From: Clostridium formicaceticum
GTDB taxonomy: Bacteria; Bacillota; Clostridia; Peptostreptococcales; Natronincolaceae
Length of the DNA stretch: 64,000 nt
Assembly (NCBI RefSeq): GCF_001854185.1
Contig: NZ_CP017603.1
Span: forward strand, 3,968,001 to 4,032,000
Direction: 5' to 3'
Shown: in pieces, positions 1 to 8,176 of the stretch
How positions within the stretch are numbered: the first letter of the stretch is position 1
Layout: every line of letters begins with the position of its first letter
The notes under the pieces: generated by a model
The model's database searches: none
Seen by the model: the letters and a program-made list of their open reading frames with translations, nothing else
What the model was told of the DNA's origin: nothing
Made by a program: the position numbers and the translations under genes

Positions 1-1089
1 TAATCTTAATAATCCTTCATCAATACCAAGTCCTTTCCGAATTTCCTCAGGAATCGAAGCATGGGTCTGGGTGATGGGATAAGTGATAAGACTTTCTACA
101 CCCCCAAGACTTTCTGCAAAGGAAATCACCTTCACATTTTTCAAAATTTTCTCCGCCAACGCAGCCTTCTTTACTACAAAGGAAATCATTGCTCCAAAAC
201 CTGTAGCTTGCTTTTGGGACACTGCATATCCTTCATGATCCTGTAGACCGACGTAATAGACCTTCTCTACTTGCTCTTTTCCCCTCAGCCAATTTGCAAT
301 TTTTATAGCATTTTCCTGCTGTTTTTCCATTCTAATGCCAAGGGTTTTTATGCCCCTAAGGATGAGCCAACAGTCAAAGGGTGCTAAAACTGCACCAATG
401 GTCTTATGCAAAAGTTCAATTTTTTCCTTCATTTTCTCCTCTTTTACCACCACAAATCCCGCTAGCGTATCATTGTGCCCTCCAAGATATTTTGTTCCGC
501 TATGAAGGACAATATCAGCACCCAGTGCTAAGGGCCGCTGGAAATAGGGGGTTAAGAAGGTATTATCCACAATAAACACGATATTGTTAGTTTTTGCAAA
601 TTTGCTGAAGGCTTCAATATCCGTTACCTTCATCATAGGATTAGAAGGCGTTTCAATAAAAATACCTCTTGTATTACTTTTCACACTTTGATAAACATTT
701 TCTATGTTTCTAGTATCTATATAAGAAAATTCCATACCGTTTTTTTTACATATCTCTTCAAATAATCTATAGGTTCCCCCGTATAAATCATCTGAAACAA
801 TGATATGATCTCCTGAGGAAAAAAGATGAAATACCGTGGCTATAGCAGCCATACCGGTGGAAAAAGCAAAGCCCGCTGTCCCACCTTCAAGAGCAGCAAT
901 GGTGTTTTCAAGTTCCTCCCTAGTAGGGTTTTGAACTCTTGAATAATCATATCCTGTAGATTCATTAACCGCTGGATGTTTAAAGGTAGCACTTTGATAA
1001 ATAGGGAAACTAATTGCTCCCGTATGGACATCCCCTCCCTTACTGCCATGTACCAATCTTGTTTCAATATTTAAAGATTCTTTTTTCAT
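1..1089 (-). CDS. PLP-dependent trans-sulfuration enzyme (cystathionine gamma-synthase/beta-lyase family), C-terminus off the window
   Basis: The reading frame stays open from an ATG at 1089 to the left edge, giving about 363 visible residues of a family that is usually about 380-400, so only the C-terminal tip is missing. The PLP-lysine motif (SGTKYLGGHND) lies near residue 198, preceded by ETPSNP and VDNTF, all typical of Cys/Met-metabolism PLP enzymes. AGAGGAG stands 8 bases before the start. A SAM-I riboswitch lies directly upstream on the same strand, so methionine or cysteine interconversion under SAM control is likely. Cystathionine gamma-synthase, beta-lyase and methionine gamma-lyase cannot be told apart from this sequence alone. 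Confidence 0.9.
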   Translation of the reverse strand, partial: MKKESLNIETRLVHGSKGGDVHTGAISFPIYQSATFKHPAVNESTGYDYSRVQNPTREELENTIAALEGGTAGFAFSTGMAAIATVFHLFSSGDHIIVSDDLYGGTYRLFEEICKKNGMEFSYIDTRNIENVYQSVKSNTRGIFIETPSNPMMKVTDIEAFSKFAKTNNIVFIVDNTFLTPYFQRPLALGADIVLHSGTKYLGGHNDTLAGFVVVKEEKMKEKIELLHKTIGAVLAPFDCWLILRGIKTLGIRMEKQQENAIKIANWLRGKEQVEKVYYVGLQDHEGYAVSQKQATGFGAMISFVVKKAALAEKILKNVKVISFAESLGGVESLITYPITQTHASIPEEIRKGLGIDEGLLRL

Positions 1090-1180
1090 AAAATCATCTC
1101 CTCTCATTTTTAATGACAGATGCCTTATAGCTTAACAATCTACAAAAGGTACAACTTCTTTATCTTTTGGATAACATAAA

Positions 1181-1205
1181 ACCTTCCTGTAAGTAACAGG
1201 AAGGT
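1181..1205 (-). terminator. Riboswitch expression-platform terminator
   Basis: A 10-bp perfect stem (ACCTTCCTGT / ACAGGAAGGT) with a 5-base loop lies just 3' of the SAM aptamer on the minus strand. A short T-containing tail (TTTATGTT) follows it. Its position between aptamer and start codon fits the SAM-stabilised terminator of S-box leaders. Confidence 0.8.
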
Positions 1206-1221
1206 CTTATATGAAGTCTTC

Positions 1222-1320
1222 CTCTTATCTCTCAGCTTTGCTGCAGGATTTAGCACCACTGCACATACTGTGCCGGTTGCCGGGTTTCATCGGGCCAGTC
1301 CCTCCACCACTCTAAATAAG
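1222..1320 (-). promoter_or_regulatory. SAM-I (S-box) riboswitch aptamer
   Basis: Read on the minus strand, the segment contains the S-box core GGAGGGACTGGCCCGATGAA, then ACCCGGCAACC, a GTGCTAAATCCTGC segment and the closing GAGAGATAAGAG. These are the conserved P1-P4 elements of the SAM-I family in order. It precedes the trans-sulfuration gene ending at 1089 and should switch it off when SAM is plentiful. The rest of the gap to 1616 is AT-rich with no gene that I can see. Confidence 0.96.
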
Positions 1321-1617
1321 AGTTTATTATTTATCTATGTTTTATAGTTTTATAATTTTCTATCTTTAATCATCTTCATTGAATGGTGTTAAAAAATAAT
1401 CTCCTCATACATCTGATTTCTTAGAAACTTCAAAGAATACTTTTAAAGAAAAAGGAAATCATGTCTTTATATTTATTTTATAGTAAATCAATATATTTAA
1501 TCGGTTTTTGTAATGATAATATATTCTAGCGAATATGTCAATAGTTTTAAAAAATATATAAAGCGAAAAAGACTGTTTAGACCCTCTTTTTTATAGGGAT
1601 CAATAATCTCCGCCCGA

Positions 1618-1662
1618 AAAAAATAAGAAAGCCGTACAAAATACGACTTTCTTATTTTTTAA
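1618..1662 (-). terminator. Rho-independent terminator after xylB
   Basis: An inverted repeat (AATAAGAAAG... / ...CTTTCTTATT) around a short loop is flanked by A and T runs, so it could act in both directions. It closes the xylulokinase operon on the minus strand. Confidence 0.8.
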
Positions 1663-1675
1663 ATATCCTTTGCCT

Positions 1676-3148
1676 CTAAATAAGCTGCTTAAATAGCTCC
1701 TTTGTTGCAGGATAAATTTTTCTAAACTTTTCATATTTTTTATTATAAAGCTGGCTATTTTCCTTATCCGGATGAATGCTTTCAGTTACTTTAATAAACT
1801 TGCAACAAGCATCTTCAACCCTATTAAAAAGTCCAAATCCAACGGAAGCTAATATTGCAGCACCATATGCAGGACCCTCATTGGTATTAAGCTTGTTTAC
1901 TCTTACATTCAATACATCAGCTATGATCTCACACCAAAGTTTACTCTTTGCACCGCCGCCACTAATACTGATATCAGTGATCTCAATGCCCATTTCCTTC
2001 ATAATTTCAAAGGTATCTCGTAGGGAAAATGCCACTCCCTCTAACACAGCCCGGGTCATGTGTTTTCTTTCATGGGTCATATTTATACCAATAAAGGTTC
2101 CTCTACAATTAGGATCATTATGAGGCGTTCTTTCCCCCATTAAATAGGGGAGATAAAATAAACTATCATCGATCTGTGCTTCCTCTGCTTCTTTTAATAA
2201 ACCATCAAAATCCTCCGATTTATTAACTTCTTCAACCCACCACTTCAAAGATGCAGCAGCAGCAAGTGTCACTCCCATAAGGTGGTACTTTCCATTTGCA
2301 TGACAGAAGGAGTGTAAACCATTATTTTCATCTACAAAAAATTCTTCGTTTGATGTAAAAACAACCCCTGAAGTTCCTAGGGATAGTGAACAGGATCCAG
2401 CGCCAACCACGCCACCACCAACAGCGGCAACCGCTTGATCCCCACCGCCAATAACAATTTTTACATCTTCATTTAATCCCAGTTCTTTTGCAAGCTCAGG
2501 CTTTATATTCCCAATCACTTCATAGGATTCGTATAGGCTTGGTAATTGTTCCTCAGAAATCCCTAAAAGCGCTAGCATTTCCGGTGACCACTTTCTGTTT
2601 TTTACATCTAAATATAGGGTACCTGATGCATCTGACATATCTGTGGCAAATACACCTGACATTTTGTAAGCGATATAATCCTTAGGTAGCATAATTTTTT
2701 TGGCGGCAGCAAAGTTTTCTGGTTCATTTTCCTTCAACCATAACACTTTTGGGGCAGTAAATCCTGTAATGGCTATATTCCCTGTCCACTCAGATACTTT
2801 ATCCCGACCAATTTCCTTATTAAGGTATTCACATTCCTTCTCTGTTCTTTGGTCGTTCCAAAGAATTGCTGGTCTTACCACTTGATCATTTTCATCTAAA
2901 GTAACCATGCCATGCATTTGACCACTAAAACTAACTGCCTTCACTTCACTTTTATCTAAGCCATCTAAAAGCTCCTTGAATCCGCTTATAGACTGCCTCC
3001 ACCAATCCTCTGGATTTTGTTGAGACCAAAGAGGTTTAGGAAAAGATAATGGATATTCTTTGCTAATAGATTTAACAATATTTCCATTTTCATCCGTTGC
3101 AATGATTTTTACCGATGTCGTTCCAATGTCTATACCTATAAAATACAT
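1676..3148 (-). CDS. xylB: Xylulokinase (FGGY carbohydrate kinase)
   Basis: At 490 residues this is full length for the family. It phosphorylates D-xylulose to xylulose 5-phosphate with ATP, feeding the pentose phosphate pathway. The N-terminal phosphate loop GIDIGTTSVKI, the substrate-region SFSGQMHGMV and WNDQRT, and the C-terminal FGGY glycine motif (ISGGGAKSKLW) are all present. AAGGGG precedes the ATG. It is the last gene of the minus-strand operon, 27 bp after the polyol dehydrogenase, and that pairing supports xylulose as substrate. Another pentulose such as ribulose is possible but less likely given QMHG. Confidence 0.93.
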   Translation of the reverse strand: MYFIGIDIGTTSVKIIATDENGNIVKSISKEYPLSFPKPLWSQQNPEDWWRQSISGFKELLDGLDKSEVKAVSFSGQMHGMVTLDENDQVVRPAILWNDQRTEKECEYLNKEIGRDKVSEWTGNIAITGFTAPKVLWLKENEPENFAAAKKIMLPKDYIAYKMSGVFATDMSDASGTLYLDVKNRKWSPEMLALLGISEEQLPSLYESYEVIGNIKPELAKELGLNEDVKIVIGGGDQAVAAVGGGVVGAGSCSLSLGTSGVVFTSNEEFFVDENNGLHSFCHANGKYHLMGVTLAAAASLKWWVEEVNKSEDFDGLLKEAEEAQIDDSLFYLPYLMGERTPHNDPNCRGTFIGINMTHERKHMTRAVLEGVAFSLRDTFEIMKEMGIEITDISISGGGAKSKLWCEIIADVLNVRVNKLNTNEGPAYGAAILASVGFGLFNRVEDACCKFIKVTESIHPDKENSQLYNKKYEKFRKIYPATKELFKQLI

Positions 3149-3175
3149 TTTTCCCCTTCTTTCTGCTCAATGCAT

Positions 3176-4216
3176 TTACTTAATCTTAATCACAGCTTTT
3201 ACAACATCACTTGCATTACCCACAACAAAATCAAAAGCTTCCTTCGTCTGATCAAAATCAAATTCATGACTTACAATCCCTTTTACATCAATGGCACCAC
3301 TTGCAATCGCATTAATGGCAACAGGATATAGGTTTCTGTAGCGGAAAACCGTCTTTAACGCTCCTTCTTTACTCATAAGCTTCATAAAGTTAAAGGCTGT
3401 TTCATCTTTAGGTGTCATGCCTACTAAAACAATGGTTCCGCCGATTTTCAGCACATCTACTGTATGTTTTACAGTAGCCTCAGCACCTGCAGTCTCAATC
3501 ACAACATCGGCACCTTTGCCGCCCGTTAACTCCTCTATTTTCTTTAAAACATCAACCTCTCTTGCATTGATGATATCTGTTGCACCGATTTTTTTTGCAA
3601 CTTCAAGTCTATTTTCTAGTATATCCACAACAATAATTTTAGAAGCACCTTTTGCTTTACAGGAAAGCAAACTCACAAGACCAATACACCCTGTCCCAAA
3701 AATCACAACAGTATCTCCTAGCTTTACACCACCTTGAGCAGATGCATGTAGCCCAACCGCCAATGGTTCTACTAAAGCCCCTTCTACATTGGATACATTT
3801 TCTGGCAATTTAAAGCACATATCTTCAGGATGGGCAACATAGTTAGTAAATACACCATGATAAGGAGGTGTAGCAAAAAATTCTACCTCTGGACAAAGGT
3901 TGTATTTCCCACCTTTGCAAAACTCACATTTTCCGCAGGTCTTACCTGGTTCAAGGGCAACGCGATCACCTACCACAAGATTTTTTACATCCTTACCTAC
4001 TTCAACAACTTCTCCAGCACATTCATGTCCTAGAATAAAATCACCCTCAACAACAAAGTCACCTATTCTTCCATGTTGATAATAATGAACATCCGATCCA
4101 CATATGCCAACTGCATCTACCTTGATAAGCACCTCATGATCCTTTACTTCAGGCATTGGAACTTCTCTTGTAATCATATTATTTGTACCTTGCATAAAAA
4201 CAGCTTTGTTGTTCAT
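3176..4216 (-). CDS. Zinc-dependent polyol (xylitol/sorbitol-type) dehydrogenase
   Basis: This medium-chain dehydrogenase of 346 residues belongs to the L-iditol/xylitol 2-dehydrogenase group. The catalytic-zinc motif GICGSDVHYY and GHECAGEVVEVG are present. The structural-zinc cysteine set (CGKCEFCKGGKYNLC) follows, and then the Rossmann glycines (GTGCIGLVSLL). I place the start at the ATG at 4216, because GGAGG sits at the right distance upstream of it; a start five codons earlier would put that site inside the coding region. With xylulokinase next in line, the likely reaction is NAD-dependent oxidation of xylitol or D-arabitol to D-xylulose. The exact polyol is not settled by sequence. Confidence 0.88.
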   Translation of the reverse strand: MNNKAVFMQGTNNMITREVPMPEVKDHEVLIKVDAVGICGSDVHYYQHGRIGDFVVEGDFILGHECAGEVVEVGKDVKNLVVGDRVALEPGKTCGKCEFCKGGKYNLCPEVEFFATPPYHGVFTNYVAHPEDMCFKLPENVSNVEGALVEPLAVGLHASAQGGVKLGDTVVIFGTGCIGLVSLLSCKAKGASKIIVVDILENRLEVAKKIGATDIINAREVDVLKKIEELTGGKGADVVIETAGAEATVKHTVDVLKIGGTIVLVGMTPKDETAFNFMKLMSKEGALKTVFRYRNLYPVAINAIASGAIDVKGIVSHEFDFDQTKEAFDFVVGNASDVVKAVIKIK

Positions 4217-4255
4217 TTTCCCAGCCTCCATATTTTTTAGTCTTATATTAAAATT

Positions 4256-4284
4256 GGTACGCGTACTATTGCTAGCCGCGCACC
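4256..4284 (-). promoter_or_regulatory. Intercistronic stem-loop in the transport/catabolism operon
   Basis: In the mRNA, GGUGCGCG pairs with CGCGUACC across a 13-base loop, with one G-U pair. It lies between the binding-protein gene and the dehydrogenase gene. It is followed only by AATTTTAA, so a partial terminator or an RNA-stabilising hairpin that keeps binding-protein mRNA abundant is more likely than a full stop. Confidence 0.6.
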
Positions 4285-4305
4285 AAAGGTTTTACTTCAT
4301 ACCTG

Positions 4306-5301
4306 CTATCTTATAGCTCCTGCCTTTTTGTGCATTTCAATGTACTGCTCAACATTGTCACTATTGATTAAAGGACAGTCGATATCAATATCAATTTGTG
4401 TTTCAACACCAGTTAAAAGTTTATTAGCAGTGTCTAGAAGAGCTGCCGCAAGATCATAGGCACTTTGTAAGCTTGTAGAAGTCATTAAGCCTTCTTGGAT
4501 TAATAAAACAGCTTCAGCAGTTCCATCAACCCCATAAGATAAGATTCCGTCAAATCTTGAATCATCTTTAACAACTTCTAATGCACCAGCAGCCATGTTA
4601 TCATTCATAGCAATAATTGCATCAATTTTACTGTTTGCTTGTACCCATGTTTCCATATAGTTCATCGCTTCATCTTTGTTCCAGTTAGCAATTTCTTCTC
4701 CAACGATTTTCACGTCAGGACGTTTTGCAAAGAACTCTTTTTCCCAGCTTTCACGTCTTGCATCAGCATGGAAGTTTCCTGGAGGTCCTTTTAATACAAC
4801 TACATTTGCACCTTGAGGAATTTGCTCAAGTGCAACAACAGCATTCACTTTAGCTTGCTCATATGGATCAGCATCTACAGAAGATGCTCCCTGAATACCA
4901 TCAATTCTAGCATTAGTAGTAATGGTGATAATTCCTGCTGCAACCGCTTTTTCAGCATATGGTCTTTGAGCCTCACCATTGTTTGGTTGAATAATGATTG
5001 CATCATACTTGTTTGTAATAGCATTTTCAATTAACGCATTTTGTGTAGAATCAGAAGCTTGACCGTCAAGTACATCTATAACAATATTGTCATATTTGTC
5101 AGCTTCTTCTGACACTGCATTTGCAAGCCATGCTGCAAAGGAGTCCGCCTGTGCCCTTGCTATATAAGCAACTCTAAAAGGCTTATCTCCAGCTTCTGCT
5201 TCACCACCTGCTGGTTCTTCATTTGTAGCAGGCTTTGCACATCCTACTAAAATAGACATCATTAATGTAACTACTAATAAAACTGCTAACCATTTTTTCA
5301 T
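4306..5301 (-). CDS. Sugar ABC transporter substrate-binding lipoprotein (RbsB-like)
   Basis: This is a 331-residue protein with a lipoprotein signal peptide. A Lys start and hydrophobic core are followed by LVGC near residue 21, then an acidic low-complexity linker. The mature part has the periplasmic-binding-protein type 1 fold of ribose/xylose binders (for example IIQPNNGEAQ and IIAMNDNMAAGAL). GGGGGGAAATAAA precedes the ATG. It is the third gene of the operon after the ATPase and permease genes and should deliver a pentose or pentitol to the permease. Confidence 0.9.
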   Translation of the reverse strand: MKKWLAVLLVVTLMMSILVGCAKPATNEEPAGGEAEAGDKPFRVAYIARAQADSFAAWLANAVSEEADKYDNIVIDVLDGQASDSTQNALIENAITNKYDAIIIQPNNGEAQRPYAEKAVAAGIITITTNARIDGIQGASSVDADPYEQAKVNAVVALEQIPQGANVVVLKGPPGNFHADARRESWEKEFFAKRPDVKIVGEEIANWNKDEAMNYMETWVQANSKIDAIIAMNDNMAAGALEVVKDDSRFDGILSYGVDGTAEAVLLIQEGLMTSTSLQSAYDLAAALLDTANKLLTGVETQIDIDIDCPLINSDNVEQYIEMHKKAGAIR

Positions 5302-5370
5302 TTTATTTCCCCCCTCAGTTTTTATTTTAATAGAGATTCTCTATTAAAAACTCATTAAAGCTTAAAGAAC

Positions 5371-6360
5371 TTACTTTGATTTTGCTTCTATATTTCCCAG
5401 CTTCTTCTTTGTTCTCTTGGTCTTCGCCCAGATATCATAGATTACAGCTAAAGCTATAATAGCGCCGCGAACAATTTGCTGCAAGTAAGAGTTTACACCG
5501 GTTAGTACCATGATATTATCTAAGAAACCAACGATGAAAGAACCCGCTAATGTTCCTAGAGAGGTACCAATACCCCCTGTAAAGCTTGTTCCTCCAATAA
5601 CAGCTGCAGTAAGGGCTTTAAATTCATAACCTACTGCACCATTAGGCATACCACCATTTACACGGGACATGAAGATTACCCCTGCTATACCTACAAAGAT
5701 ACCATTAATAATAAATGCCTTCATTTTTACCCTGTCAACATTTATACCAGAAGCATTTGCTGCTTCTTCATTCCCTCCCACTGCATATACAGATCTACCA
5801 AACACAGTGTGTTTTAATATATACCAAGTTACCAGCAAAGTAGCTATCATAAATACAATTGGTGTAGGAATACCAACAATTTTTCCTTGTCCAAAGGTTA
5901 CGTAATTTCCAATCTGATAAATGTTTTGTCCATTGGTATACATCAATGCTGCTCCCCTGGCCATCGTCATCATAGCGAGGGTTGCTATAAAAGGCGGTGC
6001 TTTAAATTTCGTAATCATTAAACCATTGATAATATTACATGCCACACTAGCCAAGATAGCTACCATAAAAGCAAGAAAAAGAGATTCTGTGCTTACATAA
6101 GTTGATACGGAAAGTACACCCGCTAACGCCAACACTGAAGCAGAGGACAAATCTAGCATACCAGCTATAATAAGAATCGTTTGACCAAAAGCAAGTATGG
6201 TTACTACGGCAATCTGTATTGTAATATTAGATAGGTTGTTTACAGATACAAAGTTCTCGTTAGCAAGCCAACATACAACAAATAGTACAGCCAGCACGAA
6301 AAATATGCTATATTTACTTTTAATATCTGTCCATATTTTATTTGCATTACTGGTTTTCAT
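5371..6360 (-). CDS. Sugar ABC transporter permease (RbsC/BPD_transp_2 family)
   Basis: The protein has 329 residues with about eight to ten hydrophobic segments. The family signature GINVDRVKMKAFIINGIFVG and the late GGTSFTGGIG motif of ribose-type permeases are visible. I choose the ATG at 6360, since GAGG lies 8 bases upstream, rather than the in-frame GTG three codons earlier. It starts 15 bp after the ATPase gene ends and is the membrane pore of the operon's importer. Confidence 0.9.
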   Translation of the reverse strand: MKTSNANKIWTDIKSKYSIFFVLAVLFVVCWLANENFVSVNNLSNITIQIAVVTILAFGQTILIIAGMLDLSSASVLALAGVLSVSTYVSTESLFLAFMVAILASVACNIINGLMITKFKAPPFIATLAMMTMARGAALMYTNGQNIYQIGNYVTFGQGKIVGIPTPIVFMIATLLVTWYILKHTVFGRSVYAVGGNEEAANASGINVDRVKMKAFIINGIFVGIAGVIFMSRVNGGMPNGAVGYEFKALTAAVIGGTSFTGGIGTSLGTLAGSFIVGFLDNIMVLTGVNSYLQQIVRGAIIALAVIYDIWAKTKRTKKKLGNIEAKSK

Positions 6361-6375
6361 ATTCTTCACCTCGAT

Positions 6376-7872
6376 TTAACTTGTTGTTTCAGTAGCAAGT
6401 CGCATAATATTTTCTTGTGAGAAGTCATCTCTCTTGAGCTCTCCCATAATTGTACCCTTTGCCATCGTATAGATTCTGTCACACATCCCTATCAACTCTG
6501 GAAGCTCTGAAGAGACCATGATAATTCCCTTTTTTTGCTTTGCTAACTCTGTCATTAATTTATAGATTTCATACTTTGCACCAACATCAATTCCCCGTGT
6601 TGGTTCATCTAAAATTAAAATATCAGGATCTGTAATCATCCACTTAGCTAAAATAACTTTTTGTTGATTCCCTCCACTCAAGGATTCAATGGAAGTTTCA
6701 ATGGTAGGGGTTTTTACCCTCATTTTTGTACAGTAGTCTTGAATGGTCTGATTTTCTTCTTTTGCATGAAGCTTTCCGCCATAAATGAACTTCCTCAAGG
6801 CAGTCAAAGACACATTTTCCTTCACACTTCTAACAGGGATGATACCAAATCTCCTTCTGTCCTCTGAGAGCATTACCATTTTCTTATCTATGCTGTTTTT
6901 AACGTTCTTAATTTTTACGCTTTCACCTTTGATAATAATTTCACCAGATGTATAAGGATCTAAACCAAATAATGCCCGCATCACCTCAGTTCTTCCTGCC
7001 CCCATAAGTCCTGCAAAACCAACAATTTCTCCTTCAGAAACATGAAAATTTATGTTGTGAAACTTAACACCATCGGATAAATTCTTAACCTCCAGAATTT
7101 TCTCTCCAATTTCTATATCCTCTTTCGGGAAATTATTCTCTAGCTTTCTTCCCACCATTTGTGCAATAACTGTTTCCATGTCGTAATTTTCTTTTGGCCT
7201 TGAATCTACAACACAACCATCTCGAAATACAGTGATTTCATCAGCAATTCTAAAAATTTCATCCATCTTGTGAGATATATAAATAATACTTGCACCTCGA
7301 GCTCTTAGCTCATTGATTTTCTCAAACAACACCTCAACTTCTTTTTGTGTAATTGCAGATGTAGGTTCATCCATGATGATGATGTCAGAGTTATACGAAA
7401 TGGCCTTGAGAATCTCTAACATTTGTATATCTGAAACAGTTAAATCCTTTAGTTTCGTCTCAGGAGAATAGTTTAGATTTTCCCTCTTTAAAAGCTCAAT
7501 GGTACGCCTTCTTATTTCAGCCCAATCCACATTACCATATTTATTGGTGGGCCAGTTGCCAACGAACAAACTTTCCTCTATTGTCATCTCCGGTATATAG
7601 TTCAATTCTTGAAAGATCATTGATATACCAAGACTTCTGGCCTGAATGGGATTTTGTGCTTCTACTACCTTTCCGTTAATCAATATCTCTCCTGCATCAG
7701 CTTTATAGATTCCGTTGATAATCTTCATCAAGGTTGACTTACCAGCGCCATTTTCTCCACATAATACATGAACCGTGCCTTTTCTTACTGAAAAATTTAT
7801 CTTGTCTAATGCCTTCACTCCCGGAAACGACTTCTCAATATTAGAAACTTTTAATCTAACATCTTGATCCAT
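6376..7872 (-). CDS. Sugar ABC transporter ATP-binding protein, two-domain (RbsA/XylG-like)
   Basis: At 498 residues with two ABC domains, this is the usual RbsA-type size. The first domain has Walker A GENGAGKST and Walker B IIIMDEPTSAI. The second has a degenerate Walker A (GLMGAGRTE), the signature LSGGNQQKV and Walker B LILDEPTRGID. An AAAGGAG site stands before the ATG. It is the first gene of the transport operon, 304 bp after the response-regulator gene, which is where the regulated promoter should be. Confidence 0.93.
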   Translation of the reverse strand: MDQDVRLKVSNIEKSFPGVKALDKINFSVRKGTVHVLCGENGAGKSTLMKIINGIYKADAGEILINGKVVEAQNPIQARSLGISMIFQELNYIPEMTIEESLFVGNWPTNKYGNVDWAEIRRRTIELLKRENLNYSPETKLKDLTVSDIQMLEILKAISYNSDIIIMDEPTSAITQKEVEVLFEKINELRARGASIIYISHKMDEIFRIADEITVFRDGCVVDSRPKENYDMETVIAQMVGRKLENNFPKEDIEIGEKILEVKNLSDGVKFHNINFHVSEGEIVGFAGLMGAGRTEVMRALFGLDPYTSGEIIIKGESVKIKNVKNSIDKKMVMLSEDRRRFGIIPVRSVKENVSLTALRKFIYGGKLHAKEENQTIQDYCTKMRVKTPTIETSIESLSGGNQQKVILAKWMITDPDILILDEPTRGIDVGAKYEIYKLMTELAKQKKGIIMVSSELPELIGMCDRIYTMAKGTIMGELKRDDFSQENIMRLATETTS

Positions 7873-7900
7873 TTTTTTCTCCTTTCATGTATTATCGTAT

Positions 7901-7914
7901 TGTATACGTTTTCC
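7901..7914 (-). promoter_or_regulatory. Candidate catabolite-responsive element (cre)
   Basis: GGAAAACGTATACA on the minus strand matches the cre consensus TGWAANCGNTNWCA except at two positions. It lies about 30 bp before the ABC ATPase start, a typical CcpA roadblock position for a secondary-sugar operon. The match is imperfect, so this is a suggestion. Confidence 0.35.
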
Positions 7915-8131
7915 TTACTTCTTTAATACTATCATAGACGAAATTTTCTTATAACGAAATGGACAAAATTAGTTTTCATGTGTACAATATTAATGAAAAA
8001 AAACAAAATTCAAAAATTCATTATTTTTTGTATTATATTACTGTTTGTGTGTACTTTTTTAATGCAACATTGCTTGTAACTTGCACCTTGATCCCTGTAT
8101 CTATATTCATTTATATTACTTTGTCTACAAA

Positions 8132-8165
8132 AAAATACAACGATGTTTTAACATCGTTGTATTTT
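8132..8165 (-). terminator. Terminator after the YesN-like regulator gene
   Basis: A perfect 15-bp stem (AAAATACAACGATGT / ACATCGTTGTATTTT) with a 4-base loop is flanked by A and T runs. It separates the regulator genes from the transport operon, so the two are probably separate transcripts. The rest of 7873-8176 is AT-rich leader. Confidence 0.9.
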
Positions 8166-8176
8166 TTATGCTAAAT

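Noticed and set aside
1776-3737. Plus-strand frames opposite the xylulokinase and dehydrogenase genes
   Set aside because: They are antisense shadows of well-supported minus-strand genes, with low-complexity Ser/Thr/Pro-rich translations and no start signals.
4231-4231. Upstream start for the polyol dehydrogenase at 4231
   Set aside because: It would place the only GGAGG ribosome-binding sequence within the coding region and adds residues absent from the family.
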